A stretch of 64,000 nucleotides of DNA from Leptothrix sp. (in: b-proteobacteria) (GTDB lineage Bacteria; Pseudomonadota; Gammaproteobacteria; Burkholderiales; Burkholderiaceae_C), in assembly GCA_013822685.1 (NCBI GenBank), contig PNKV01000001.1:394461-458460 (forward strand). Direction: 5' to 3'. The notes under the pieces were generated by a model that did not search any database, was not told where the DNA came from, and worked only from the letters and a program-made list of their open reading frames with translations. How positions within the stretch are numbered: the first letter of the stretch is position 1; the number at the start of each line of letters is the position of its first letter. Made by a program: the position numbers and the translations under genes. Below are positions 32,736-43,150 of the stretch, in pieces.

Positions 32736-33679
32736 ACATCCTTTTCCTCGCCGACCCGCTGAGCAGCTTCAAGACCTACAAGGACAGCACCTTCGCCATG
32801 ATGCGCGAGGCCGCGCGCCGTGGTCACCAGGTGTGGGCTTGCGAGCAGGACGACCTGGTCTGGCAGCATGGCGGCCAGGTGCAGGCAGTTTCCCGCCAGA
32901 TCGCGCTGACAGGCGACGCTGATGACTGGTTCAAGGTGCTGCAGGAAAGCGTGGTGCGCCTGGCCGACATGGGCGCGGTGGTGATGCGCAAAGACCCACC
33001 CTTTGATGCCGAGTACCTGTACACCACGCACCTGCTGACCCAGGCCGAGCGCGAAGGCGCGCGCGTGTTCAACAGACCACAGGCCCTGCGCGAACACCCC
33101 GAGAAGCTGGCGATTCTGGAATTTCCCCAGTTCACCGCGCCCACACTCGTCACGCGCAACATCAGCGCCGTGCGGGCCTTCCACGCGGCTCACCAAGACA
33201 TCATCCTCAAACCGCTGGATGGCATGGGTGGCGCGGGCATCTTCCGCGTGCCGGCCGATGGCTTGAACCTGGGCAGCATTGCCGAAACCCTGACCCGCGA
33301 CGGCACGCAAACGATCATGGTGCAGGCCTTTTTGCCCGCCATCGCGCAAGGCGACAAGCGCGTGCTGGTGATTGATGGCGAGCCCGTGCCTTTCGCACTG
33401 GCCCGCATCCCGCAAGGCGGTGAAGTGCGTGGCAACCTGGCCGCCGGGGGCAAGGGCGTGGCCCAGCCATTGAGCGAGAGCGACTGGCACATCGCCCGCA
33501 CCCTGGGCCCTATCTTGGCGGCGCGCGGGCTGCTGCTGGTGGGCCTGGACATCATCGGCGATAAGCTCACCGAGATCAACGTGACCAGCCCGACCTGCTT
33601 TCAAGAGATCACGCAGCAGGCCGGCTTTGACGTGGCCGCGCGCTTCATGGACGCGCTGACGTCGAAGATCAGCGCTTGA
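32732..33679 (+). CDS. gshB: Glutathione synthetase
   Basis: The 315-residue ATP-grasp ligase adds glycine to gamma-glutamylcysteine. It begins [20 protein letters not shown] and has the paired motifs MRKDPPFDAEYLYTTHLL, ILKPLDGMGGAGIFRV, GNLAAGGKGVAQPLS and EINVTSPTCFQEI, all diagnostic for GshB. The ATGA overlap with benE fixes the start. The same frame stays open far upstream through benE, but that extension is not coding. It ends one base before the stop codon of the convergent response regulator. Confidence 0.96.
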   Translation: MNILFLADPLSSFKTYKDSTFAMMREAARRGHQVWACEQDDLVWQHGGQVQAVSRQIALTGDADDWFKVLQESVVRLADMGAVVMRKDPPFDAEYLYTTHLLTQAEREGARVFNRPQALREHPEKLAILEFPQFTAPTLVTRNISAVRAFHAAHQDIILKPLDGMGGAGIFRVPADGLNLGSIAETLTRDGTQTIMVQAFLPAIAQGDKRVLVIDGEPVPFALARIPQGGEVRGNLAAGGKGVAQPLSESDWHIARTLGPILAARGLLLVGLDIIGDKLTEINVTSPTCFQEITQQAGFDVAARFMDALTSKISA

Positions 33680-33680
33680 A

Positions 33681-34355
33681 TCAGCGTTTGAGCGTCTCGT
33701 TGAGCAGGCCGAGGCGGTTGGCCTGGAACACGGCCTCGCTGCGCGAGTGCACGGCCAGCTTGCCGTAGAGCTTCTTGATGTGCGTTTGCACGGTGTGCAC
33801 GGTCACGCCTTGCAAACGCGCGATTTCGGCATAGGCCAGGCCGCGCGCGATGTGCTGCAACACCTCTTGCTCACGCGGTGACAGGCTCACGGCGGCAGGC
33901 TCAGGTTCAGGGGTGGTGGGCCGCATGCGCAGCAGCAGGTGTCGCGCGATCATGGGTGAGATGGGCGAGGCACCGCGCTTGACCGCGAGCAGAGTCTCGG
34001 CGATGTCCGCGGCCTCGTCGTCCTTGTGAACATAGCCCACGGCACCGGCTTCGATGCTCGCCACCACGTTGACCTCGTCGCCGAACATGGACACCACCAG
34101 CATGTCGCATTGGGGCCAGCGTGCATGCACCTCGCGCATCAGTGTCAGGCCACTGCCATCGGGCAAGCCAAGGTCAACCAGCAGCAGATCGGATTGCTGC
34201 CGAGCGAACCACTGCCGGGCCGATGCCAGCGTGGCGAAAGAGGCCGCCACCGTCAATTGCGGGTGCGCGTTGATGCACGACACCAGGAACTCGCAGGTCA
34301 GCGGATTGTCTTCAACCACGACCACCGTCAATCCGTTTTCACTGTCCTGACTCAT
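33681..34355 (-). CDS. NarL/FixJ-family response regulator
   Basis: The 224-residue protein has an N-terminal receiver domain (VVVVEDNP, phosphoacceptor Asp61 in LLLVDLGLPDG, Lys in VHKDD) and a C-terminal LuxR-type helix-turn-helix (LSPREQEVLQHIARGLAYAEIARLQGVTVHTVQTHIKKL). Its start overlaps the end of the kinase gene by 17 bases, so the two form a coupled sensor-regulator pair. Targets are unknown; adjacent gshB is convergent and not necessarily controlled by it. Confidence 0.9.
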   Translation of the reverse strand: MSQDSENGLTVVVVEDNPLTCEFLVSCINAHPQLTVAASFATLASARQWFARQQSDLLLVDLGLPDGSGLTLMREVHARWPQCDMLVVSMFGDEVNVVASIEAGAVGYVHKDDEAADIAETLLAVKRGASPISPMIARHLLLRMRPTTPEPEPAAVSLSPREQEVLQHIARGLAYAEIARLQGVTVHTVQTHIKKLYGKLAVHSRSEAVFQANRLGLLNETLKR

Positions 34356-36243
34356 CTGGACTCCTCATCGGCAAACTCAAACGCACTTCATGGCCACCTT
34401 GTGGCGGGCTGACGAACTCGATGCCCGCACCGATGGTGCCAGCGCGGCTGCGCATCGTCTGCAAGCCATGGCCTTCGGGCCTGGAACCTGAGCCGGACCA
34501 ACCCCGGCCGTCATCATGCAGCACCAGCAACAAGTGATCGCCCTGGCGCTGAGCGCGCAACGTGATCTCTTGCGCGCCAGCATGCTGCAGCACATTGGAC
34601 ATCGCTTCGAACAAGATGTATTGCAACTGCCGCAAGGCCGCCTGCGTGCCCCCGGGCCATTCGGGCAACTCATCGACTTCCCAGCGCAAGGACAAGCCTG
34701 CAGCCTTGAAGCGCGGCGTCATGCGAAAGCGCAGGCTGGCCAGCAGACCAACCACATCACCAGGCGGCATGGACATCGCGTCGATGGACAGCTTCAACTG
34801 GTCCAGTGCCTCGCGCAGGATGCGGGTCACCATGCGCAGGTCCACCGCTTGCGGCGTGACAGGGTTGAGCTGGCGCAAGGCCGTGGTCAAGTGGGCGCCC
34901 ACGCCATCGTGCATGTCACGCAGGATGCGTGAGCGCTCGGCCGACACTGCCTGCGCCTGCTCCAGCGCCGACACACGCTGAAAGCTGTCGCGCAACTCCG
35001 CCTCGCGGCGCTGGATGCTGGCCACCAGGTCGTTGTTCAAATGGGCCAGCGCTCGCCTGGAGCGGGCATGGTCACCCGCCACGATGAAGGCCATGCAGCC
35101 CACCATCACTGGCCCGCCATACGGCAGCATGTACACCGACTCCAGCGACAACTGGTTCAACTGCAGTGCCACGTCATGGGCCGCCGCCGGAATGGAGACC
35201 AGGGAACCAAAGGCAAACAGGTTGCGGTCGGGGCGGCGAGTGCGGTAGGCGTGCCACAGGGCCAGGGCAAAACCCACCAGGGCGACCAGGTAGATGGTGA
35301 GGTAAGTCAGGCCCACCAACATCTGCGAAGGGACCAGGATCACCGCGATGGGATCGAGCACCGCGAAGCCGGCGATGAGCCGCTCAGCCCACACCCATTT
35401 GCGCTCCGAGAACCGCAGAAAGAACAGGCACATGGACAACTGGGCCCACACGATGCACACAAAGCTGAGCGCATCCCAAACTGGCATGGGCAAGAATGGA
35501 TCGGGCACGATGTTGGCCGACGAGCCCAGCCCCCACAGGATGGCCGCCTGGCCAATGTAGCCAAAGGCGCTCTGGCTGCGGTCTCTCATCCACAGCACCA
35601 CCAAAAACAAGCCCATCATCACCAGGCCGACATTGGCGGCGTGCACGCCCATGATCTGCACGGACCAGCGCTGGTTGTACATCTTGGAGATGGTGCGCGC
35701 CGACCCGACCCACACCGGGGCCAGCCCCGATCGGCTGACGCTGTCGCCGCTGACCCGCACCTCAAGCGCGTTGTCACCCACCTTCCACAAGCTGGGCGGC
35801 ACGGTGAACATCAGGGGCGTGTACCAGTTGGCGGTGAGCGGGGGCTCCATCGAGCCCACCACGCCCAGCGACACGCCATTGACCCACACCTCGGCGTTCA
35901 TGCTCACCTTGGGCAGATAGACGGCCCAGGTCTGCGGGGGCAAGGCCGACAAAGGCACGTTCAGCCGGTACCACAAGCTGCCGGTCAGCTCGCGGTGCGT
36001 TTGTGACCAGCGGTGCGGCAGCCGCACGCTCACGGCGTTGTCCATCTCCTGAGGCGGCGTGGCACGTTGTGACGCCAGCGCCTCGGCGTCGGTCAATTCC
36101 ATCACATGGGATTGGGACCCCACGTGCTCGGCCGGAAAGTGCCACAACCACCAACCCGCCGCCAGCACCAAAGCGCCCGCCAGCCCCCAAAGGGCCGAAA
36201 ACAGGCGGGCACGGTAGCGAGGATCCAGGAGAAAAGGCGGCAT
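34339..36243 (-). CDS. 7TM sensor histidine kinase, NarX/DesK-type catalytic core
   Basis: This protein of about 634 residues starts with a membrane helix (LFSALWGLAGALVLAAGWWL). The extracytoplasmic domain (SLWYRLNVPLS, VWVNGVSLGVVG, NALEVRVSGD) resembles the jelly-roll domain of glycoside hydrolase family 2, as in 7TMR-DISM receptors. A bundle of about seven helices follows, then a HisKA_3 dimerisation region with ILRDMHDGVGAHL and an HATPase_c domain (FEAMSNVLQHAG, DDGRGWSG, GHGLQTMRSRAG). It probably senses a carbohydrate-like or surface ligand, which is inference. The start at 36243 is tentative; the open frame reaches 36300, nine bases short of the divergent uup start. Confidence 0.85.
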   Translation of the reverse strand: MPPFLLDPRYRARLFSALWGLAGALVLAAGWWLWHFPAEHVGSQSHVMELTDAEALASQRATPPQEMDNAVSVRLPHRWSQTHRELTGSLWYRLNVPLSALPPQTWAVYLPKVSMNAEVWVNGVSLGVVGSMEPPLTANWYTPLMFTVPPSLWKVGDNALEVRVSGDSVSRSGLAPVWVGSARTISKMYNQRWSVQIMGVHAANVGLVMMGLFLVVLWMRDRSQSAFGYIGQAAILWGLGSSANIVPDPFLPMPVWDALSFVCIVWAQLSMCLFFLRFSERKWVWAERLIAGFAVLDPIAVILVPSQMLVGLTYLTIYLVALVGFALALWHAYRTRRPDRNLFAFGSLVSIPAAAHDVALQLNQLSLESVYMLPYGGPVMVGCMAFIVAGDHARSRRALAHLNNDLVASIQRREAELRDSFQRVSALEQAQAVSAERSRILRDMHDGVGAHLTTALRQLNPVTPQAVDLRMVTRILREALDQLKLSIDAMSMPPGDVVGLLASLRFRMTPRFKAAGLSLRWEVDELPEWPGGTQAALRQLQYILFEAMSNVLQHAGAQEITLRAQRQGDHLLLVLHDDGRGWSGSGSRPEGHGLQTMRSRAGTIGAGIEFVSPPQGGHEVRLSLPMRSPDESGQ

Positions 36244-36308
36244 GAGCGCACATTGTGCGGGCGCAGGCCTGACAATGCCGACTTCACGAACCTCAAGCAC
36301 CCAAACGA

Positions 36309-38207
<1,899 letters not shown>

Positions 38208-38225
38208 GCCAGGCAGCGGGGCAAG

Positions 38226-39251
38226 GTGGTCAACAACGTGCAGCATACCGTCCTGGCCAGTTGGGCCCGGGTGATACGGCGCACGCTGGACGCCAGCGGC
38301 TGCGACAGCGCCCGGCTGCTGCAAGAGGCGGGCCTGAGCACCGCCATGCTGGATGACCCCAATGGCCGCTGTCCGGCGCAGGCCATGGCGAAACTGTGGC
38401 GCCTGTCCGCGCAGGCCACGGGCGACGATGCCTTCGGCCTGAAGGTCGCGCGCCACGTCATGCCGACGTCCTTCCACGCCTTGTGGCAAGCGCAATCGGC
38501 CAGTCAAACTTTAAGAGACGCTTTCGAGCGCGTGGCGCGGCATTTCCATGTCGTGACCGACGCGTGGAGCCTGACTTTCACGCAGCAAGGCGATGAGCAC
38601 GTGGTGCGCTTGCTGGCGCCCGCTTCGGGCATCGCGCCCGAGCCCGAATCCATCGACGCGGCCGCGGCCCTGGTGGTCTACACGGCCCGTTCACTGCTGG
38701 GCAACCGCGCCGTGGCCCCGCTGAGGGTCATGCTGCAACGCCCCGCGCCGGCGGCCTTGGAGACCTTCGAGCGCACCTTCAGGTGCCCGGTCACTTTTGG
38801 TGCCGAACAGAACCTCATCGTCTGGCCGCATGCCCTGATCGAGGCCAAACTGGAAGGCGCCAACCCCGAACTGGCCCGCCACAGCGAGGCCTTGCTCACC
38901 AACTACCTGGCCGGCATCCACAAGGACAACACCGTGGCCCAGGTGCGCGCTTGCCTGGCCGACCTGCTGCCCCGCGGCGAGCCTTCGCAAGCCCAGGTGG
39001 CACAGCAACTGAACTGCAGCGTGCGCACCCTGCAACGCCGCCTGGCCGACCAGCAAGCCAGCTTCACCGACCTGCTGGACGGCACCCGCCACGAACTGGC
39101 CTTGTCGCACCTGGCCGACCCGGCCTGCTCGATCAGCGAAGTGGCCTACCTGCTGGGCTTTGCCGACACCAGCAACTTCACGCGGGCTTTCCGGCGCTGG
39201 ACGGGACAGTCGCCGACCGAACATCGGCGCGCCAACGGTTCGCCCGGCTGA
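38226..39251 (+). CDS. AraC-family regulator (arabinose-binding-like N-domain)
   Basis: The 341-residue regulator has an N-terminal ligand-binding domain of the PF12625 type (about residues 20-200) and a C-terminal double helix-turn-helix (AQVAQQLNCSVRTLQRRL; SISEVAYLLGFADTSNFTRAFRRWTGQSP). Relatives of this subgroup often sit next to fatty acid or alkane genes, and here the convergent neighbour is a fatty acid desaturase. The start is GTG at 38226 with GGGG upstream. Its last 74 bases overlap the end of the desaturase gene on the opposite strand, so it may both regulate and be constrained by that gene. Confidence 0.88.
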   Translation: MVNNVQHTVLASWARVIRRTLDASGCDSARLLQEAGLSTAMLDDPNGRCPAQAMAKLWRLSAQATGDDAFGLKVARHVMPTSFHALWQAQSASQTLRDAFERVARHFHVVTDAWSLTFTQQGDEHVVRLLAPASGIAPEPESIDAAAALVVYTARSLLGNRAVAPLRVMLQRPAPAALETFERTFRCPVTFGAEQNLIVWPHALIEAKLEGANPELARHSEALLTNYLAGIHKDNTVAQVRACLADLLPRGEPSQAQVAQQLNCSVRTLQRRLADQQASFTDLLDGTRHELALSHLADPACSISEVAYLLGFADTSNFTRAFRRWTGQSPTEHRRANGSPG

Positions 39252-40224
39252 ACGTTCCGATGTCATTGAAGCGCACGCCCACCTCGCGCATCACGCGGTG
39301 GGCCACCGGCGCGGTCATCTGCCGCACATAGAACGGCTCTTTGACCACGAAGTGGTGGATGGCGTGGGTCGACCCGAAGTTGCAGCAAAACAGCTGGAAG
39401 GGCCACATCCACACCGGCGTCAGCACCTGGCATTGCTGGATCACATTGCCATCCTCGATGTCGCCGTAGTAGTGCATGTTGCTGCTGACGAAGTGCAGGC
39501 AGAAGGTGCGCCACACATTGGGCGCGATCCAGACCACCACCAGGGTGTTCAGCGCCGGCACCCATGAAGCATCGACCGGGTGGCCGGCCCAGGCCAGCGC
39601 ATGCACGGCCAGGAACACATACCAAAGCGCCCAGTGCAGCAGGCCCAGCGGAAAGTAGGCCGCCATCGTGCGGGTCAACATGCGCACACGCAGTTTGCGG
39701 TTGGGCGCGCGGTGCAATCGCAGCAGCACCGACAGCATGTTGTCGCCCGTCATCAGGAAGCGGCGCAGGCCCCAGCGCTCACCATTGGTGATGGCGCGCT
39801 CTTCAATGTCGCGCTCGGTGCCCGAGTGCTTGTGGTGGTTGAAGTGGATCTCGCGGCGCAGCCACGGGTTGATGGTGCTGGGCCGCGCCAGCCACACCAG
39901 CGCCATCATCAGGTGGTGCGCCCAGGGCTTCTGCCGGAAGTACATCCAGTGGATCAGATCGTGCTCCAGCTCGTGCGTGAACGAGGCGAAAAACGCCACC
40001 AGCCCGATCGTGGCCCAGGCCGGCAAGGCGCCTTGCACATAGCCGGCCGCCGAGGCCAGCATGCCCGCCCAAGAAAGCGCCAGGATGGCCGCGCCAATGG
40101 CATTCTGCTGCTTCAGGAGGGGAAAGCGCTGGCGCAGTCGGGCGCCTTCTTGCGTCACCACGCGCTTGACGTATTCGGCCTGCTCTTGGTGCGACTGGCG
40201 GCTGATATCGGGGTTGGAAGACAT
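39178..40224 (-). CDS. Membrane fatty acid desaturase
   Basis: The 348-residue di-iron membrane protein has the three desaturase histidine boxes: HELEH (residues 84-88), HFNHH (127-131) and HAIHH (287-291), with hydrophobic helices between. This places it in the fatty acid desaturase/hydroxylase superfamily. Position specificity and substrate (phospholipid acyl chain or acyl-CoA) cannot be read from it. The last 24 residues are encoded opposite the AraC-family HTH codons, so the 3' ends overlap by 74 bases. There are 95 bases between its start and the stop of ptsI. Confidence 0.87.
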   Translation of the reverse strand: MSSNPDISRQSHQEQAEYVKRVVTQEGARLRQRFPLLKQQNAIGAAILALSWAGMLASAAGYVQGALPAWATIGLVAFFASFTHELEHDLIHWMYFRQKPWAHHLMMALVWLARPSTINPWLRREIHFNHHKHSGTERDIEERAITNGERWGLRRFLMTGDNMLSVLLRLHRAPNRKLRVRMLTRTMAAYFPLGLLHWALWYVFLAVHALAWAGHPVDASWVPALNTLVVVWIAPNVWRTFCLHFVSSNMHYYGDIEDGNVIQQCQVLTPVWMWPFQLFCCNFGSTHAIHHFVVKEPFYVRQMTAPVAHRVMREVGVRFNDIGTFSRANRWRADVRSATVPSSAGKPA

Positions 40225-40319
40225 GATCGGTTCACGGGCCGCAGCCCAACTGTGACAAACCGCACGACTTTAGAAGCCGCCCGCCTTCACCGCCTGTCTT
40301 TGAACGCCAGACTGTTGGC

Positions 40320-42116
40320 CTAGGCCGCCACCGACAACAAAGTCTTGCCCGCCAGGCCGGGTGTGGCCACGGCCGGGAACAGGTGCGTGCAGGTCTCTTC
40401 CGGGTCGTCGCTTTGCAAGACGGGATCGAGCAAAGCCGCCAGGCGCCGCGTATCCGCGCGCAGCACCCGCTGCTTGACCGACGCGATCTGCGAGGGATGC
40501 ATCGAAAAACTGCGCAGCCCCATGGCCAGCAACAACTCGGTGAAGACCGGGTCGCCCGCCATTTCACCGCACACGCTCACGCCACGCCCTGCCGCGCGCG
40601 CCTGGTGGATGGTGGTCGACACCAGTTGCAGCACCGCGGGGTGCCATGGGTCGTACAGATGCGCCACGGCCTCGTCGGCCCGGTCGATGGCCAGCGTGTA
40701 CTGGATCAAGTCGTTGGTGCCGATCGACACGAAATCAAAATGCCGCAAGAACACCGGCAAGGTCAGCGCGGCGGCGGGCACCTCGATCATGGCGCCCAGC
40801 TCGACCGTGCCGAAAGGCTTGCCCGATTCGGTCAACTGGCGCTGCACGTGCGCGATGTTTTCCAGCGTCTGGCGGATCTCGTGCAGGCTGGCCAGCATGG
40901 GGATCAGCACCTTGACCGGCCCGTGGTATGCCGCCCGCAGCAAGGCACGCAATTGGCGGCGGAACATGCTGGGCTCGGACAAACTCCAGCGAATCGCCCG
41001 CAGGCCCAGCGCCGGGTTCAGCACCGATTCGTGCCGTAGCTCATTGGGCGACAGGCCATCCAGCGGCTTGTCGGCGCCGATGTCCACCGTGCGGATCGTG
41101 ACGGGCAGGCCTTTCATGGCATCGACCGCCGCGCGGTAGGCCATGTACTGTTCTTCTTCGTCGGGCAGGTTGTCCATGCCGCGGTTCATGAACAGGAACT
41201 CGCTGCGGAACAGCCCCACGCCCACGGCACCGGCCTCCAGCGCGGCCGCACCGTCTTCCGGCATCTCGATGTTGGCCAGCAGCTCGATGCGTTCGCCATC
41301 CAGCGTCACCGCCGGGGTGTGGCGCAGGCGGGCCAGGCGGCCACGTTCCAGCTCACTCTGGCGCTGCCTGAAGCGGTACTCTTCCAGCACGATGGGCGAG
41401 GGGTCCACGATCACCAGGCCGGCATCGCCGTCGATGATGATGCAGTCGTCTTGCCGGATCAAATGGCTGGCCTGGCGGGCGCCCACCACGGCCGGGATGT
41501 CCATGCTGCGCGCCACGATGGCCGTGTGCGAGGTCTTGCCGCCCACATCGGTCACGAAGCCCTTGAACACGCTGCGCTTGAAGCTGAGCATGTCGGCCGG
41601 GGCGATGTCACTGGCCACCAGCACCAAGGGCTCGTCGCCGCCAAAATCCTTGGCGCTCGTCACCACCGACGGCGCACCGCGACCCAGCGTGCGCAAGATG
41701 CGCTCGACCACCTGCTCCAGGTCGGCCTTGCGCTCGCGCAGGTAGGCGTCTTCCATTTCGTCAAACTGCCGCGCCAGCACTTCCAGCTGGGCCGACAGCG
41801 CCCACTCGGCGTTGTAGTGCCGCGAGGTGATCCAGTCGGCCGTGGCCCCGATCAGGGCTTCGTCCTGCAGCAGCATCTGGTGCACATCCAGCAGGGCGGC
41901 CAGCTCGGACGGTGCATCCGGCGGCAAATCGCGCTTGAGCACCTCGAATTCGTGCGCCACCACATCACGGGCATCCAGCAGGCGCGAGATCTCCTCGTTG
42001 ACCAGGTCAGGGTCAACGAAATGGTGGGGCACGTCCACCCGGCTGGAGGCGACCAGCACCGCCCGGCCGATGGCCACGCCCCTTGAGACAGGCAAACCGA
42101 ATATCTGGATGCTCAT
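40320..42116 (-). CDS. ptsI: PTS enzyme I (phosphoenolpyruvate-protein phosphotransferase)
   Basis: The 598-residue enzyme transfers phosphate from phosphoenolpyruvate to HPr. The phosphorylated His197 lies in TDVGGKTSHTAIVAR. The PEP-binding barrel follows with GVGLFRSEFLFM, ANIEMPED, IGTNDLIQYTLAIDR and the active Cys in GVSVCGEMAGDP. The start at 42116 gives the canonical MSIQIFGLPVSRGVAIG; the frame extends to 42185 without support. ptsH and the EIIA-man gene that usually precede ptsI in this group are not in the window, so this copy stands alone. Its role may be regulatory rather than sugar import. Confidence 0.93.
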   Translation of the reverse strand: MSIQIFGLPVSRGVAIGRAVLVASSRVDVPHHFVDPDLVNEEISRLLDARDVVAHEFEVLKRDLPPDAPSELAALLDVHQMLLQDEALIGATADWITSRHYNAEWALSAQLEVLARQFDEMEDAYLRERKADLEQVVERILRTLGRGAPSVVTSAKDFGGDEPLVLVASDIAPADMLSFKRSVFKGFVTDVGGKTSHTAIVARSMDIPAVVGARQASHLIRQDDCIIIDGDAGLVIVDPSPIVLEEYRFRQRQSELERGRLARLRHTPAVTLDGERIELLANIEMPEDGAAALEAGAVGVGLFRSEFLFMNRGMDNLPDEEEQYMAYRAAVDAMKGLPVTIRTVDIGADKPLDGLSPNELRHESVLNPALGLRAIRWSLSEPSMFRRQLRALLRAAYHGPVKVLIPMLASLHEIRQTLENIAHVQRQLTESGKPFGTVELGAMIEVPAAALTLPVFLRHFDFVSIGTNDLIQYTLAIDRADEAVAHLYDPWHPAVLQLVSTTIHQARAAGRGVSVCGEMAGDPVFTELLLAMGLRSFSMHPSQIASVKQRVLRADTRRLAALLDPVLQSDDPEETCTHLFPAVATPGLAGKTLLSVAA

Positions 42117-42277
42117 GGTCTTCGATGCTAACAGCGCTGAACGGGGCGCAGCGTGAGGATTTACAAGGATGCGGACCCTCGTCACCGTTCTGTCATGCGA
42201 GATTCACGCCAGCGTCACGCCACCCGCCAACACTCGGCCCCGTCACACGTTCATTGAACCCACTGAAGGAGCCGACC

Positions 42278-43111
42278 ATGAGGGATTTGCCGCTGCCCAC
42301 GCTGCCCATTGCCGACTTGCGTCCCAACTTTTCGGCCGAATCGCGCGCCGCCCGGAGGTCACTTCACCCAAGCTCACACGCACTTGAAGTCGTTTGGGCA
42401 CGCACTGAAGAAGATGTTCTCGCGGCGCAGCGCCTGAGGTTTCAGGTCTTTGCCGAGGAAATGGGCGCCAAATTGCGCGTGCCCGCCGGCAGCCCCGCAG
42501 GCCACGACATCGACCTGTTCGACCCCTATTGCGAGCACCTGCTGGTGCGTCTGACCGGCCCGGGCCCAGACACCGGCATGGTGATCGGCACCTACCGGGT
42601 GCTCACCCCCGCTTCCGCCAAACGCGTGGGTGGCCTGTACAGCGAGACCGAGTTCGACCTGATCCGCCTGCGCCCCCTGCGCGCCAAGATGGTGGAGCTG
42701 GGCCGCTCCTGCGTGCACCCCGACCACCGCACCGGTGGCGCCATCATGGCCTTGTGGGGCGCCCTGGCCGAATTCATGGTCCGCAATGACCTGGACACCA
42801 TGATCGGCTGCGCCAGCATCAGCATGCGCGATGGAGGCCACATGGCCGCCAGCCTTTGGAACAAGCTGCGCCACACCCACCTGGCCCCGATCGAGCTGCA
42901 AGTGCGCCCGCGCCTGCCCTTGCCGGTTGAAGAGCTGGACCACCACCTCAACGTCGAAGCCCCCGCGCTGATCAAAGGCTACCTGCGCTGCGGTGCCAAA
43001 GTGCTCGGTGCCCCCGCCTGGGATCCGGACTTCAACACCGCCGACCTGCCCATGCTGATGCGCATCGGCGACCTGCCCAGCCGCTACCGCCGCCACTTCC
43101 TGGGAGACTGA
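42278..43111 (+). CDS. OlsB-like / hemolysin-type GNAT acyltransferase
   Basis: This 277-residue GNAT-fold protein is often annotated as a hemolysin, and related OlsB proteins acylate ornithine to start ornithine lipid synthesis. Motifs include VWARTEEDVLAAQRLRFQVF, MVELGRSCVHPDHRTGGA, MIGCASISM and ALIKGYLRCGAKVLG. There is no OlsA-type acyltransferase gene nearby, so the lipid product is not proved. AAGGAG seven bases before the ATG at 42278 supports the start; the open frame upstream to 42083 overlaps ptsI and is rejected. It is divergent from ptsI, with 161 bases between. Confidence 0.8.
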   Translation: MRDLPLPTLPIADLRPNFSAESRAARRSLHPSSHALEVVWARTEEDVLAAQRLRFQVFAEEMGAKLRVPAGSPAGHDIDLFDPYCEHLLVRLTGPGPDTGMVIGTYRVLTPASAKRVGGLYSETEFDLIRLRPLRAKMVELGRSCVHPDHRTGGAIMALWGALAEFMVRNDLDTMIGCASISMRDGGHMAASLWNKLRHTHLAPIELQVRPRLPLPVEELDHHLNVEAPALIKGYLRCGAKVLGAPAWDPDFNTADLPMLMRIGDLPSRYRRHFLGD

Positions 43112-43150
43112 GCCCGGGATCCTGGGGCAAACGCGCATAGACTGCGCGCC

